From Pseudomonas sp. Irchel s3h14 (lineage in GTDB: Bacteria > Pseudomonadota > Gammaproteobacteria > Pseudomonadales > Pseudomonadaceae): a DNA stretch of 64,000 nucleotides. Made by a program: the position numbers and the translations under genes. This document shows positions 17,413-25,861 of the stretch, in pieces. The notes below the pieces were generated by a model. That model saw nothing but the letters and a program-made list of their open reading frames with translations. It had not been told where the DNA came from and ran no database searches. The stretch is from positions 248,001 to 312,000 of the forward strand of contig NZ_FYDJ01000005.1 of the NCBI RefSeq assembly GCF_900187425.1, in the 5' to 3' direction. Position 1 is the stretch's first letter. Each line of letters opens with the position of its first letter.

Positions 17413-20400
17413 TCAGGACCTGGGATCAGGCAACGGCGAAAACAGCGCTTCAATGTCGCTCTGCTCAAGCTTCCACCCCCCAGTCGTCCCACCTTCAAGC
17501 ACAGCCCCGGCCAACGCCGCCTTCTCCTGTTGCAGTGCCTGTATTTTCTCCTCCACCGTGCCCCGGGCAATCATCTTGTAAACGAACACCGGTTTGTCCT
17601 GACCGATCCTGTAAGCACGATCGGTGGCCTGATTTTCAACAGCAGGGTTCCACCACGGATCGAAGTGAATCACCGTGTCGGCCGCGGTCAGATTAAGCCC
17701 CGTACCACCCGCCTTCAGACTGATCAGGAACAACGGCACCTTGCCGCTCTGGAAGTCTTTGACTGGCGTGCGCCGATCAGTCGTTTCGCCAGTCAATAAC
17801 GCATAGCCAACACCACGATGCAGCAATTCTTCCTCAATCAATGCAAGCATCGAAGTGAACTGCGAAAACAGCAAAATCTTGCGTCCTTCACTGAGCAACT
17901 CCTCCAGCATCTCCATCAAGCCGATCAACTTGCCGCTGCCCGCACGCAGAGCTTTCGCCGTCAGGGACATTTTGACCAGCCGCAGATCGCAGCACACCTG
18001 ACGCAACTTCAGCAAAGCGTCGAGGATGATGATCTGGCTACGCGCAACGCCGCTGCGGGCAATTTCGTCACGCACCTTCTTGTCCATCGCCACGCGCACG
18101 GTTTCATAAACATCACGCTGCCCATCGCTGAGTTCGATCCAATGCACGATCTCGGTTTTTTGCGGCAACTCGGTGGCGACCTGTTCTTTCTTGCGGCGTA
18201 GCAGAAAGGGCTTTATCCGGGCTGTCAGGTGCTGCATCCGTTCGCTATTGCCGTGTTTCTCGATCGGGGTGCGGTAGTCGCGATTGAAGGCTTTACTGTC
18301 GCCAAGCCAGCCGGGCAACAGGAAGTGAAACAGTGACCATAGCTCGCCGAGATGATTTTCCAACGGCGTGCCGGACAGGCATAAACGCTGCCGGGCCTCC
18401 AGACCACGGGCAGCCTGAGCGGCTTTGCTGAGCGGATTTTTGATGTTCTGCGCTTCATCGAGAATCAGCACGCTCCAGACCTGTGGTTGCAAAACCTCAA
18501 GATCACGCGGAAATAACGCATATGTGGTCAGCACCAAATCGTATTCGGCAAGGTTGATGAAGTCCTTTTGCCGAGTGGCGCCATGCAGCGCCAAGACTTT
18601 CAGCTGCGGGGTGAAGCGTGCCGCTTCGTCGAGCCAGTTGGGAATGAGGCTGGTCGGCATCACCGCGAGTGCCGGAAGATCGAGCCGACCTGCCTGCTTC
18701 TCCACTAGTAAATGAGCCAGTGTTTGCAAGGTCTTGCCCAGGCCCATGTCGTCGCCAAGGATACCGCCGACCTCAAGCTCACGAAGGGTCTGCATCCAGT
18801 TCAGACCTTCATGCTGATAAGGCCGCAATGTGGCGTTGAGGCCTTCCGGAACAGCAACGTTCCTATGAGTCGACTCACGCAAGCGTTTCGCGAAACTGCG
18901 CAAACGCTCGCCGCCCTGCCAGACCAGCGGCAACCCCTCCAACTCACTCAATCGCGCGGCATCAGGGGCACTCAAGCGTAACGAGGCACTGCTGCTCACG
19001 CCCAAATACAACTCGCCGAGCGTTGCCATTAATGGCTTGATCCGCCCCAGGGACAACGCAACTTTTATGCCTGGCCTGGCACCCAACTGCCCACTGTTGA
19101 GATCGATCAGCACGTGATCGTCATCGTCACGCATGGCCAGCTCTGCCGGGTTCAACAGTTGCGGCTGTCTGCGCAACAATTGCAGCAGGATGGGCAGTAA
19201 ACTGTGGCGCTCCCCATTGACCACGATACCCAACTGCAGATCGAACCACTCGCGTCCCGGAGATTCCTCGACATCGGCATACCATTCATCTATAGGCTGC
19301 AAATTGAAATGAAAGCCCTCGTTGATACGGACCTGCCAATTTGCCTCTCTGAGCGCCGGGACCCCGGATTGCACAAAAGTCAGCCAAGCCGAGTCATCCG
19401 GCAAATCGAACATTTCGCCTGCACTATCGGGTAGCGCATCACTTTTACGGGTGGCCTTTTTGAAGCCATGTTTTTGCAAGGCTTGGCGCAAGACTTTTTC
19501 AGCCACGGGTTTGCGTTGAATGCGCTGGGTTTCGGTGCCGGACAGTATCAGTACTTCTGAGGATTTTTTGTCCGCCGCCATGTGGCCGTTGTAGGTAAAT
19601 GCCAATGCTGCGCGATGCTCGGGCTCGTACTGCCAGCGTTTATTTCTCTGCAAATAGCTCGCAAGAGTCAGGTGGGCTTGGGGTTCGACGTCATCGACGA
19701 CCCGCTCGGTCAGGGCATGCGGTGGAGGCACGACTCGAGTCACAGCACTCATCCGATGGCTGAACTGCATCGCCTGACGTGCGGGAATGTCAGGGACCAA
19801 TGACAGATGGCAGGCCAGCTTTTCGTCCAGCTCGCTTAGCAGTAGCCCAACCTCCATCCGTTCGCGATCCAGGTAGTACAAAGGCTCCAGCGCAAGAATT
19901 GTTTCTTCAGGCGCTTCCTCACTACACCACTGAGGACGGAAGCTGCCGCTGGCTTGCTCGGTCCAGTCAAACTGCGCAGCCCTGCTCTTTCCAGCTATCA
20001 CCGGCTGCAATTGTTCGAAGTCGAGGTACAGGCGCGAGGTTTTCAATGCCAATTGAAGAACTTCGGCACCACTGCTGCCTTGCAGGGGATAGCCGCTGTA
20101 AAACGAATGCTGGGAGTGGACGGCGACCAGCAATCTTGCGATTCGCAGATCAAGCTCGGACAGATAGCCAGGCTCTCGCATCAGTGCGTCTGACGGCGAG
20201 TACACCGATTTGATGTCCTGCAGGCGGCCATCCTTGAGCTGACGAGCCTTGTAAATTTCCAGCAACCACTTGCCTGTAGTGGACGTTGCTTTGAGTTTGT
20301 AGACCCAGCACGTGCCGGTGCTCTGCGCAGCTCCTTCGCGATCCGGAACGTCGCGAGGAATATCATTGAGCCAGCGCTCCAATTCGCGATTCATTTGGAC

Positions 20401-20721
20401 TGAGGCAGTGCTTTTGAACGAGTCCACGGGGAGTTCTTGCAGGTTAAAAAGCACGGTTGCGCAGTGTTTGCAATTGATCACCACTGGACACGAACAAGAG
20501 CAAACCAGCTCAAAATCACCATTCGGGTCTTCAATGAGTTCAATGGCTTGTTCGTAGATATTCCCTTGGGAACCTTTGCAGATGGCGAGAACGAGAGCGT
20601 CCTCGATTTCGCGGATTTGTACCCGGTTTTCTACAGCGTATCTGCGAGCCTTATCCAGAGTGCGATGACTGAACTCTTCCGCCCACGACAGCTCATGAAG
20701 TTGCTCAATAATTGCCGGCAT
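17413..20721 (-). CDS. SNF2-family helicase with SWIM zinc finger (longer paralogue)
   Basis: A 1102-aa paralogue of the protein at 14578-17268. It has a SWIM finger (CSCSCPVVINCKHCATVL, about residues 74-91), then about 230 residues absent from the shorter protein. Next come the shared SNF2-associated domain and helicase lobes: DDMGLGKTLQT near 657, LDEAQNIKN, SGTPLENHLGELWSLFHFLLPGWLGD, LKAGGTGLNLT and RAYRIGQDKPVFVYKMI. The C-terminal 450 residues align almost without gaps to the neighbour, so the two genes form a diverged inverted duplication. Predicted to be a DNA-translocating ATPase of unknown target. It lies 46 bp downstream of the phosphorylase gene on the same strand and may be in the nagZ transcript. 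Confidence 0.92.
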   Translation of the reverse strand: MPAIIEQLHELSWAEEFSHRTLDKARRYAVENRVQIREIEDALVLAICKGSQGNIYEQAIELIEDPNGDFELVCSCSCPVVINCKHCATVLFNLQELPVDSFKSTASVQMNRELERWLNDIPRDVPDREGAAQSTGTCWVYKLKATSTTGKWLLEIYKARQLKDGRLQDIKSVYSPSDALMREPGYLSELDLRIARLLVAVHSQHSFYSGYPLQGSSGAEVLQLALKTSRLYLDFEQLQPVIAGKSRAAQFDWTEQASGSFRPQWCSEEAPEETILALEPLYYLDRERMEVGLLLSELDEKLACHLSLVPDIPARQAMQFSHRMSAVTRVVPPPHALTERVVDDVEPQAHLTLASYLQRNKRWQYEPEHRAALAFTYNGHMAADKKSSEVLILSGTETQRIQRKPVAEKVLRQALQKHGFKKATRKSDALPDSAGEMFDLPDDSAWLTFVQSGVPALREANWQVRINEGFHFNLQPIDEWYADVEESPGREWFDLQLGIVVNGERHSLLPILLQLLRRQPQLLNPAELAMRDDDDHVLIDLNSGQLGARPGIKVALSLGRIKPLMATLGELYLGVSSSASLRLSAPDAARLSELEGLPLVWQGGERLRSFAKRLRESTHRNVAVPEGLNATLRPYQHEGLNWMQTLRELEVGGILGDDMGLGKTLQTLAHLLVEKQAGRLDLPALAVMPTSLIPNWLDEAARFTPQLKVLALHGATRQKDFINLAEYDLVLTTYALFPRDLEVLQPQVWSVLILDEAQNIKNPLSKAAQAARGLEARQRLCLSGTPLENHLGELWSLFHFLLPGWLGDSKAFNRDYRTPIEKHGNSERMQHLTARIKPFLLRRKKEQVATELPQKTEIVHWIELSDGQRDVYETVRVAMDKKVRDEIARSGVARSQIIILDALLKLRQVCCDLRLVKMSLTAKALRAGSGKLIGLMEMLEELLSEGRKILLFSQFTSMLALIEEELLHRGVGYALLTGETTDRRTPVKDFQSGKVPLFLISLKAGGTGLNLTAADTVIHFDPWWNPAVENQATDRAYRIGQDKPVFVYKMIARGTVEEKIQALQQEKAALAGAVLEGGTTGGWKLEQSDIEALFSPLPDPRS

Positions 20722-20767
20722 AAAATCAACGCTTCTGAAAGTGATTGTAGTTCGCAGGTATCAAGAC

Positions 20768-21517
<750 letters not shown>

Positions 21518-22528
21518 TCAATCAATCAGTTGAGCTTCTTTGAGCGCGCCCACGGCTGCCAGCCAGCGCGGGTCTTGACGGTATTCAGTGCTGGCGTACG
21601 ACTGGCCGCGCATCCGCGCGATGCGCTCGGACGGCTTGACCTTCAGACGCTGGGCGGCGCTCAGGGCCAATTCAGCGGCCGCGCGATCGTTGCACACCAG
21701 GCCCATGTCGCAACCGGCAGTCAGCGCCGCTTCGATACGGCTGGCAGCATCGCCGACCACGTGGGCGCCGGCCATGGACAGGTCATCGCTGAAGATCACG
21801 CCGTCGAATTGCAGCTCGCCACGCAGGATGTCCTGCAACCAGCGACGGGAGAAGCCGGCGGGTTGGGCATCGACTTGCGGATAGATAACGTGGGCCGGCA
21901 TGACCGCAGCCAATTGCTTGCTCAGTCGGGTGAACGGCACCAAGTCATTGGCGCGGATTTCGTCGAGGCTGCGCTCATCAACAGGGATCGCAACGTGGGA
22001 ATCGGCCTCGGCCCAGCCGTGACCGGGAAAGTGCTTGCCGGTGGCGGCCATGCCGGCGCTGTTCATGCCGCGAATAAAGGCTCCCGCCAGCAACGCTGCA
22101 CGCTCGGGATCACCTTCAAATGAACGGGTGCCGACCACGGCGCTGCGCTGGAAGTCGAGGTCCAGCACCGGAGCGAAACTCAGATCGAGGCCGACGGCCA
22201 GCACTTCAGTCGCCATGATCCAGCCGCACTGTTCGGCGAGGTACTCGGCATTCGGGTTGTCAGCGATGGCGCGCATGGCTGGCAGTCGCACGAAGCCCTG
22301 ACGCAAACGCTGAACCCGGCCGCCCTCCTGGTCGACTGCCAGCAGCAGATCGGGGCGAATGGCGCGGATTGACGCGCTCAACTCGCGCACCTGGCGGGGG
22401 TGTTCGATATTGCGGGCGAAAATGATCAGGCCGCCCACTTCGGGTTGGCGCAACAATTGGCGATCTTCAGCCGTCAGCCAGGTACCGGCGACGTCCACCA
22501 TCAACGAGCCTTGCAGGCCAGCAGTCAT
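21518..22528 (-). CDS. nagZ: Beta-N-acetylhexosaminidase NagZ
   Basis: A cytosolic glycoside hydrolase family 3 enzyme that removes GlcNAc from 1,6-anhydro-muropeptides during peptidoglycan recycling. Its products induce AmpC in Pseudomonas. The 336-aa protein has the substrate-binding KHFPGHGWAEADSH loop (with the catalytic Asp-His pair) near residue 175, DQEGGRVQRLR near 65 and SDDLSMAGA near 250. The ATG at 22528 is preceded by AAGGA. The longer upstream extension has no Shine-Dalgarno and no homologous sequence. It is the first gene of a probable nagZ-phosphorylase transcript and lies 158 bp downstream of psrA. Confidence 0.96.
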   Translation of the reverse strand: MTAGLQGSLMVDVAGTWLTAEDRQLLRQPEVGGLIIFARNIEHPRQVRELSASIRAIRPDLLLAVDQEGGRVQRLRQGFVRLPAMRAIADNPNAEYLAEQCGWIMATEVLAVGLDLSFAPVLDLDFQRSAVVGTRSFEGDPERAALLAGAFIRGMNSAGMAATGKHFPGHGWAEADSHVAIPVDERSLDEIRANDLVPFTRLSKQLAAVMPAHVIYPQVDAQPAGFSRRWLQDILRGELQFDGVIFSDDLSMAGAHVVGDAASRIEAALTAGCDMGLVCNDRAAAELALSAAQRLKVKPSERIARMRGQSYASTEYRQDPRWLAAVGALKEAQLID

Positions 22529-22686
22529 AGAGATTCCTTGATAACGATAAACCCGGCTCGCACGTAATCGCCGCCATGGGCAATGCCCGGCAGGTCGGCG
22601 ATACAAATGGGGAGCGGGTTCAGAACGAGAGTCGGCATGGGCGGCTAGCTTAGCGGATGTCAGCTGCCGCGCCCACCCGTGCGCGG

Positions 22687-23394
22687 TTAAACCTTGGCGG
22701 CAACCGGGGTTGATTTGCTGCGCGGACGCAACTGCGCAGTGGCCATGGCCGTATCGGTCACGCCGGTTTCGGCGCGCATGCCCGCTGCCAGGAACGGCAC
22801 CATCAGACGCATGACTTGCTCAATGGAGGTGTTGACGCCGAAGTCGGTCTCGGCAATTGCGCGCAGAGCCTTGATACCGGACATGCTGAACGCGGCGGCG
22901 CCGAGCATGAAGTGCACACGCCAGAACAGCTCAATCGGCGGAATACGCGGTGCAGCTTCGTTGACCAACATCATGTAGCGGCGGAACACCTTGCCGTACA
23001 TGTCTTCCAGATAACGTCGCAAGTGCCCTTGGCTCTGACTGAAAGCCAGACCCAGCAAACGCATGAAAATCGACAGGTCGTTGCCGCTGCGTGGTTGCAC
23101 CACCAGGGCTTGCTCGACGAGGATTTCCAGCAGCTCTTCGAGCGTCGGTTTGTTTTCCGGCTTGGCCTGACGCCGCTCCAGCTCTTTATCAAGGCTTAAG
23201 CAGAACGGCCCAAGAAAGCGCGAGAAAACTGCCTGGATCAGCGCCTTCTTCGAACCGAAGTGATAGTTCACCGCCGCCAGATTGACACCAGCCTTGCTGG
23301 TGATCAGACGCAATGAGGTTTCAGCAAAACCTTTTTCCGCGAACAATTGCTCGGCAGCATCAAGAATGCGTTCAACGGTTTCCGACTGGGCCAT
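22687..23394 (-). CDS. psrA: TetR-family transcriptional regulator PsrA
   Basis: A TetR-type repressor/activator of 235 aa that senses long-chain fatty acyl ligands. In Pseudomonas it represses beta-oxidation genes and its own gene, and activates rpoS. The N-terminal helix-turn-helix covers about residues 8-52 (ERILDAAEQLF, then SLRLITSKAGVNLAAVNYHFGSK). The remainder is the ligand-binding and dimerisation domain. The ATG at 23394 follows CGGAG. Two overlapping PsrA palindromes lie 16 bases upstream (23410-23436), which fits autoregulation. It is divergent from lexA, as in P. aeruginosa. A predicted target, fadBA, is also in this window. Confidence 0.96.
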   Translation of the reverse strand: MAQSETVERILDAAEQLFAEKGFAETSLRLITSKAGVNLAAVNYHFGSKKALIQAVFSRFLGPFCLSLDKELERRQAKPENKPTLEELLEILVEQALVVQPRSGNDLSIFMRLLGLAFSQSQGHLRRYLEDMYGKVFRRYMMLVNEAAPRIPPIELFWRVHFMLGAAAFSMSGIKALRAIAETDFGVNTSIEQVMRLMVPFLAAGMRAETGVTDTAMATAQLRPRSKSTPVAAKV

Positions 23395-23409
23395 GGCTAC
23401 TCCGCCTGA

Positions 23410-23436
23410 CAAACACTTGTTTGAAACATACGTTTC
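23410..23436. promoter_or_regulatory. Two overlapping PsrA operators
   Basis: CAAAC-ACTT-GTTTG (23410-23423) and GAAAC-ATAC-GTTTC (23423-23436) both fit the published PsrA pattern (G/C)AAAC-N2-4-GTTT(G/C). They share one G. They lie just upstream of psrA, consistent with autorepression. Confidence 0.8.
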
Positions 23437-23561
23437 AGCCCAGGCCTTGTCAAGCCTGACGGTTCGTTTTGGGAATGGTCAGTCATCTATTTAACCATAC
23501 AACTCGCAAGCGTGAATCAGCAGGCTTATCGACCGTCTGGCGGCCGGCAAAAAAAGGGGCA

Positions 23562-23589
23562 TTGCCAAGACAGTTTCACTGTATATAAT
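23562..23589 (+). promoter_or_regulatory. Predicted lexA promoter
   Basis: TTGCCA at 23562-23567, a 16-base spacer and TATAAT at 23584-23589. The -10 box lies inside the first SOS box, so LexA binding would block it. Confidence 0.6.
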
Positions 23590-23594
23590 CCCAG
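23579..23594. promoter_or_regulatory. SOS box 1 (LexA operator)
   Basis: CTG-TATATAATCC-CAG matches the CTG-N10-CAG LexA consensus of gammaproteobacteria, with an AT-rich centre. Confidence 0.85.
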
Positions 23595-23597
23595 TCA

Positions 23598-23613
23598 CTG
23601 TATAAAAAGACAG
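23598..23613. promoter_or_regulatory. SOS box 2 (LexA operator)
   Basis: CTG-TATAAAAAGA-CAG, a second CTG-N10-CAG site three bases after the first and ten bases before the lexA ATG. Confidence 0.82.
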
Positions 23614-23623
23614 AGCGATCAAT

Positions 23624-24232
23624 ATGCTAAAGCTGACGCCACGCCAAGCAGAGATTCTGGCCTTCATCAAACGCTGCCTCGAAGACAACGGCTACCCGCC
23701 CACCCGCGCGGAAATCGCTCAGGAACTGGGTTTCAAGTCGCCCAATGCGGCGGAAGAACACCTCAAGGCGCTGGCCCGCAAGGGCGCGATCGAGATGACG
23801 CCCGGTGCTTCCCGTGGCATTCGCATTCCCGGCTTCGAAGCCAAGGCCGACGAATCCACCCTGCCGATCATTGGCCGAGTGGCTGCCGGTGCTCCGATCC
23901 TCGCCCAGCAGCACATCGAAGAGTCCTGCAATATCAACCCGTCATTCTTCCATCCTCGCGCCGACTATCTACTGCGGGTCCATGGCATGAGCATGAAGGA
24001 TGTGGGTATTTTCGACGGTGACCTGCTGGCAGTGCACACCACCCGCGAAGCCCGCAACGGCCAGATCGTAGTAGCGCGGATCGGCGACGAAGTGACCGTC
24101 AAGCGCTTCAAGCGCGATGGCAGCAAGGTCTGGTTGATTGCCGAAAACCCTGAATTCGCCCCTATCGAAGTAAACCTGAAAGATCAGGAACTGGTGATCG
24201 AAGGCTTGAGTGTCGGCGTCATTCGCCGCTAA
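23624..24232 (+). CDS. lexA: LexA repressor
   Basis: LexA represses SOS genes and cleaves itself when RecA filaments form on single-stranded DNA. The 202-aa protein has a winged helix ([29 protein letters not shown], about residues 26-54). The cleavage site is Ala88-Gly89 (GRVAAGAPI), with nucleophile Ser123 in HGMSMKD and Lys160 in VTVKRF, so it should be self-cleavable. Two tandem SOS boxes overlap the promoter, giving autoregulation. sulA follows after 10 bp and is expected to be co-transcribed, as in other pseudomonads. Confidence 0.97.
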   Translation: MLKLTPRQAEILAFIKRCLEDNGYPPTRAEIAQELGFKSPNAAEEHLKALARKGAIEMTPGASRGIRIPGFEAKADESTLPIIGRVAAGAPILAQQHIEESCNINPSFFHPRADYLLRVHGMSMKDVGIFDGDLLAVHTTREARNGQIVVARIGDEVTVKRFKRDGSKVWLIAENPEFAPIEVNLKDQELVIEGLSVGVIRR

Positions 24233-24242
24233 AGGAGGCTTT

Positions 24243-24716
24243 ATGCAGTTCCCACACACATCACAGCAAGCCCAACTGCCGTTGTTCGAGGCTTTCATGG
24301 TGCAGCCATTGGCGCCGATCCTGAAAGACGTGGTCGAGTCCCCCTGGAGCGCCGAGCCCGAAGTCTTTAGTGAGCTGTCGCTGCGTGGTGCAGCCGGGAA
24401 CTGCCTGAACCTTCTTGCGCCGATTCTCAGGGAACTGAGTCAGGACCAGGACGCGCGCTGGCTGACGCTGATCGCTCCACCCGCCAGCCTGACCCAGGCC
24501 TGGTTGCGGGACGCCGGCCTTAACCGCGAACGCATCCTGCTGCTGCAACCGCGCGGCACTCAGAGCGCTCAGCAGTTGACCTGCGAGGCCTTGCGCCTGG
24601 GCCGCAGCCACACAGTGGTCAGCTGGCTCAACCCATTGAGCACAACTTCACGGCAACAGTTGATCAGCGCCGCCCGGATCGGGGACGCACAAAGCCTGAA
24701 TATTCGATTGGGTTAA
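24243..24716 (+). CDS. sulA: SOS-induced cell division inhibitor SulA
   Basis: SulA binds FtsZ and blocks Z-ring assembly while DNA damage is repaired. The 157-aa protein contains the conserved core RWLTLIAPPASLTQAWLRDAGLNRERILLLQP (about residues 76-107) and the region HTVVSWLNPLS. Start at the ATG at 24243, with a strong AAAGGAGGC ten bases upstream. It is the second gene of the lexA-sulA operon, under the SOS boxes at 23579-23613. Confidence 0.93.
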   Translation: MQFPHTSQQAQLPLFEAFMVQPLAPILKDVVESPWSAEPEVFSELSLRGAAGNCLNLLAPILRELSQDQDARWLTLIAPPASLTQAWLRDAGLNRERILLLQPRGTQSAQQLTCEALRLGRSHTVVSWLNPLSTTSRQQLISAARIGDAQSLNIRLG

Positions 24717-24731
24717 CTGACAAACAAAGCG

Positions 24732-24772
24732 CGCGTTGAACAACGCGGGGCTTCTCCAAGGATAGAGAAGCC
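24732..24772. terminator. Paired hairpins after sulA
   Basis: Two stems, CGCGTT/AACGCG (24732-24747) and GGCTTCTC/GAGAAGCC (24749-24772), lie between the convergent sulA and the small gene at 24811. On the minus strand the first stem is followed by GCTTTGTTTG, a modest terminator tail. No T-run follows on the plus strand. Confidence 0.45.
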
Positions 24773-24810
24773 AACCTGTAGCGATATCAGCAAAAAACCG
24801 ACAGGCGGGA

Positions 24811-25044
24811 TCAATGAAGAACCCGAGACCCCTCGTCCGAATTGAAATCGCCTTCAACCAAACGTCCGGCCATCTGAACGCCGACGCTCAACATCGCCTT
24901 GGCGACTTCCACGTGCTGGCCCTGCAGGAATGCTTTGGCATCCTCGGAGAAATCCAAAGTAACCAGAGAACCCTCGTCCTCAGCCCTGCGCAGCTCAATA
25001 CGGCCGTCTGGTAACTCGACAATTTCTAGAAAGGACGTTGGCAT
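24811..25044 (-). CDS. Small conserved protein of unknown function
   Basis: A 77-aa acidic soluble protein beginning MPTSFLEIVELPDGRIELRR. It has no signal peptide, membrane segment or recognised motif. Start at the ATG at 25044 with GGAG ten bases upstream. A TATAAT-like -10 box at 25073-25078 suggests it can be transcribed on its own. I recall similar small proteins in the same position after sulA in other Pseudomonas, which supports it being real, but no function is known to me. Confidence 0.75.
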   Translation of the reverse strand: MPTSFLEIVELPDGRIELRRAEDEGSLVTLDFSEDAKAFLQGQHVEVAKAMLSVGVQMAGRLVEGDFNSDEGSRVLH

Positions 25045-25198
25045 AAAGGTCTGTTCTCCACGAAAGGCGGGGATTATATAGGCATCGGCCAGGCTTCGCT
25101 CGGGATCTTGACCAGATGCCATTACAAAGAGAAAGGTCCGACAGTTCTCATCCCTGAACGGACAACCCTCCGGGCCATCCATTATTCAGCTCAATCCT

Positions 25199-25717
25199 TC
25201 AGCACTCGTTCAGGCCTTCGCGAAACCGAATCGCCAGCCCCTTGAGGTTCTGACGCCAGCTCTCCAGCTCTTCCCGGCTCAGCTCTTGTGGAGCTTCTTC
25301 ATCCAGGTTAACGGCCAGGATCAGCGGCTGCGTCACGTCACCCTTAGGCTTGTGCGGCGCCCGTGGCGGCTGAAACAGCGCAGCGTGGGCCGCAAGCAGT
25401 TTGGCCAGCCAGGTTTCCGAATTATTGGCCAACTCGACCATCTCGGCCATTTCCGGAATCGCGATGGCTTCAAGCACTTCGCGAGTCAGCAGCAACTCGG
25501 CCCGAGGCGCATTGGCCTGAGGCAAGCGATAGAAACCGGCGATTTCATGGCACAGCCCCAGCAACGCACCGTACAGGTGAAACAAGGCTGACTCGCGCCC
25601 GGCTTGAATCAGCGCCAGGGAGTTCATCGCCCGCCCCTCTTCGGCTCTGGCGAGCGCTTCCAGCGACAGGCCGGCGAAGTAAATCTTCTGGTTGGTACGG
25701 GTATAGAGTTCGTGGGC
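25199..25717 (-). CDS. Conserved protein of unknown function (DUF6586-like)
   Basis: A 172-aa predicted all-helical cytosolic protein with the conserved opening MAHELYTRTNQKIYFAGLSLEAL and a run of alpha-helical segments (ESALFHLYGALLGLCHEIAGFYRL). The ATG at 25717 is set by a strong GGAGG Shine-Dalgarno. It sits between topA and the 77-aa gene on the minus strand, the same order as in other pseudomonads. The family name is from memory and function is unknown. Confidence 0.75.
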   Translation of the reverse strand, partial: AHELYTRTNQKIYFAGLSLEALARAEEGRAMNSLALIQAGRESALFHLYGALLGLCHEIAGFYRLPQANAPRAELLLTREVLEAIAIPEMAEMVELANNSETWLAKLLAAHAALFQPPRAPHKPKGDVTQPLILAVNLDEEAPQELSREELESWRQNLKGLAIRFREGLNEC

Positions 25718-25805
25718 CATGACGGCAGCCTCCACAACGAAATAATTGCTTCACGCAGGTCAGACAGTGTCGTGGATCAGCTCCGCTTCCCGCAAGCACA
25801 AAACA

Positions 25806-25847
25806 AAAAGGCCGCATGAAAACCCGAGGGTTGTCATGCGGCCTTTT
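25806..25847 (-). terminator. Rho-independent terminator of topA
   Basis: A long stem (arms 25806-25819 and 25834-25847) ends in GGCCTTTTTGTTTTG on the minus strand, directly after the topA stop. Confidence 0.85.
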
Positions 25848-25861
25848 CAGTACAGCACCTG

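Noticed and set aside
14578..20721. The paired helicases as a phage-defence or restriction system
   Set aside because: No nuclease, methyltransferase or other defence partner adjoins them, the flanks are core genes, and related helicases are widespread in Pseudomonas. A defence role is not supported.
24811..25044. The 77-aa protein as an antitoxin or toxin next to sulA
   Set aside because: No partner gene, no toxin-antitoxin motif, and its position seems conserved in pseudomonads, so no support.
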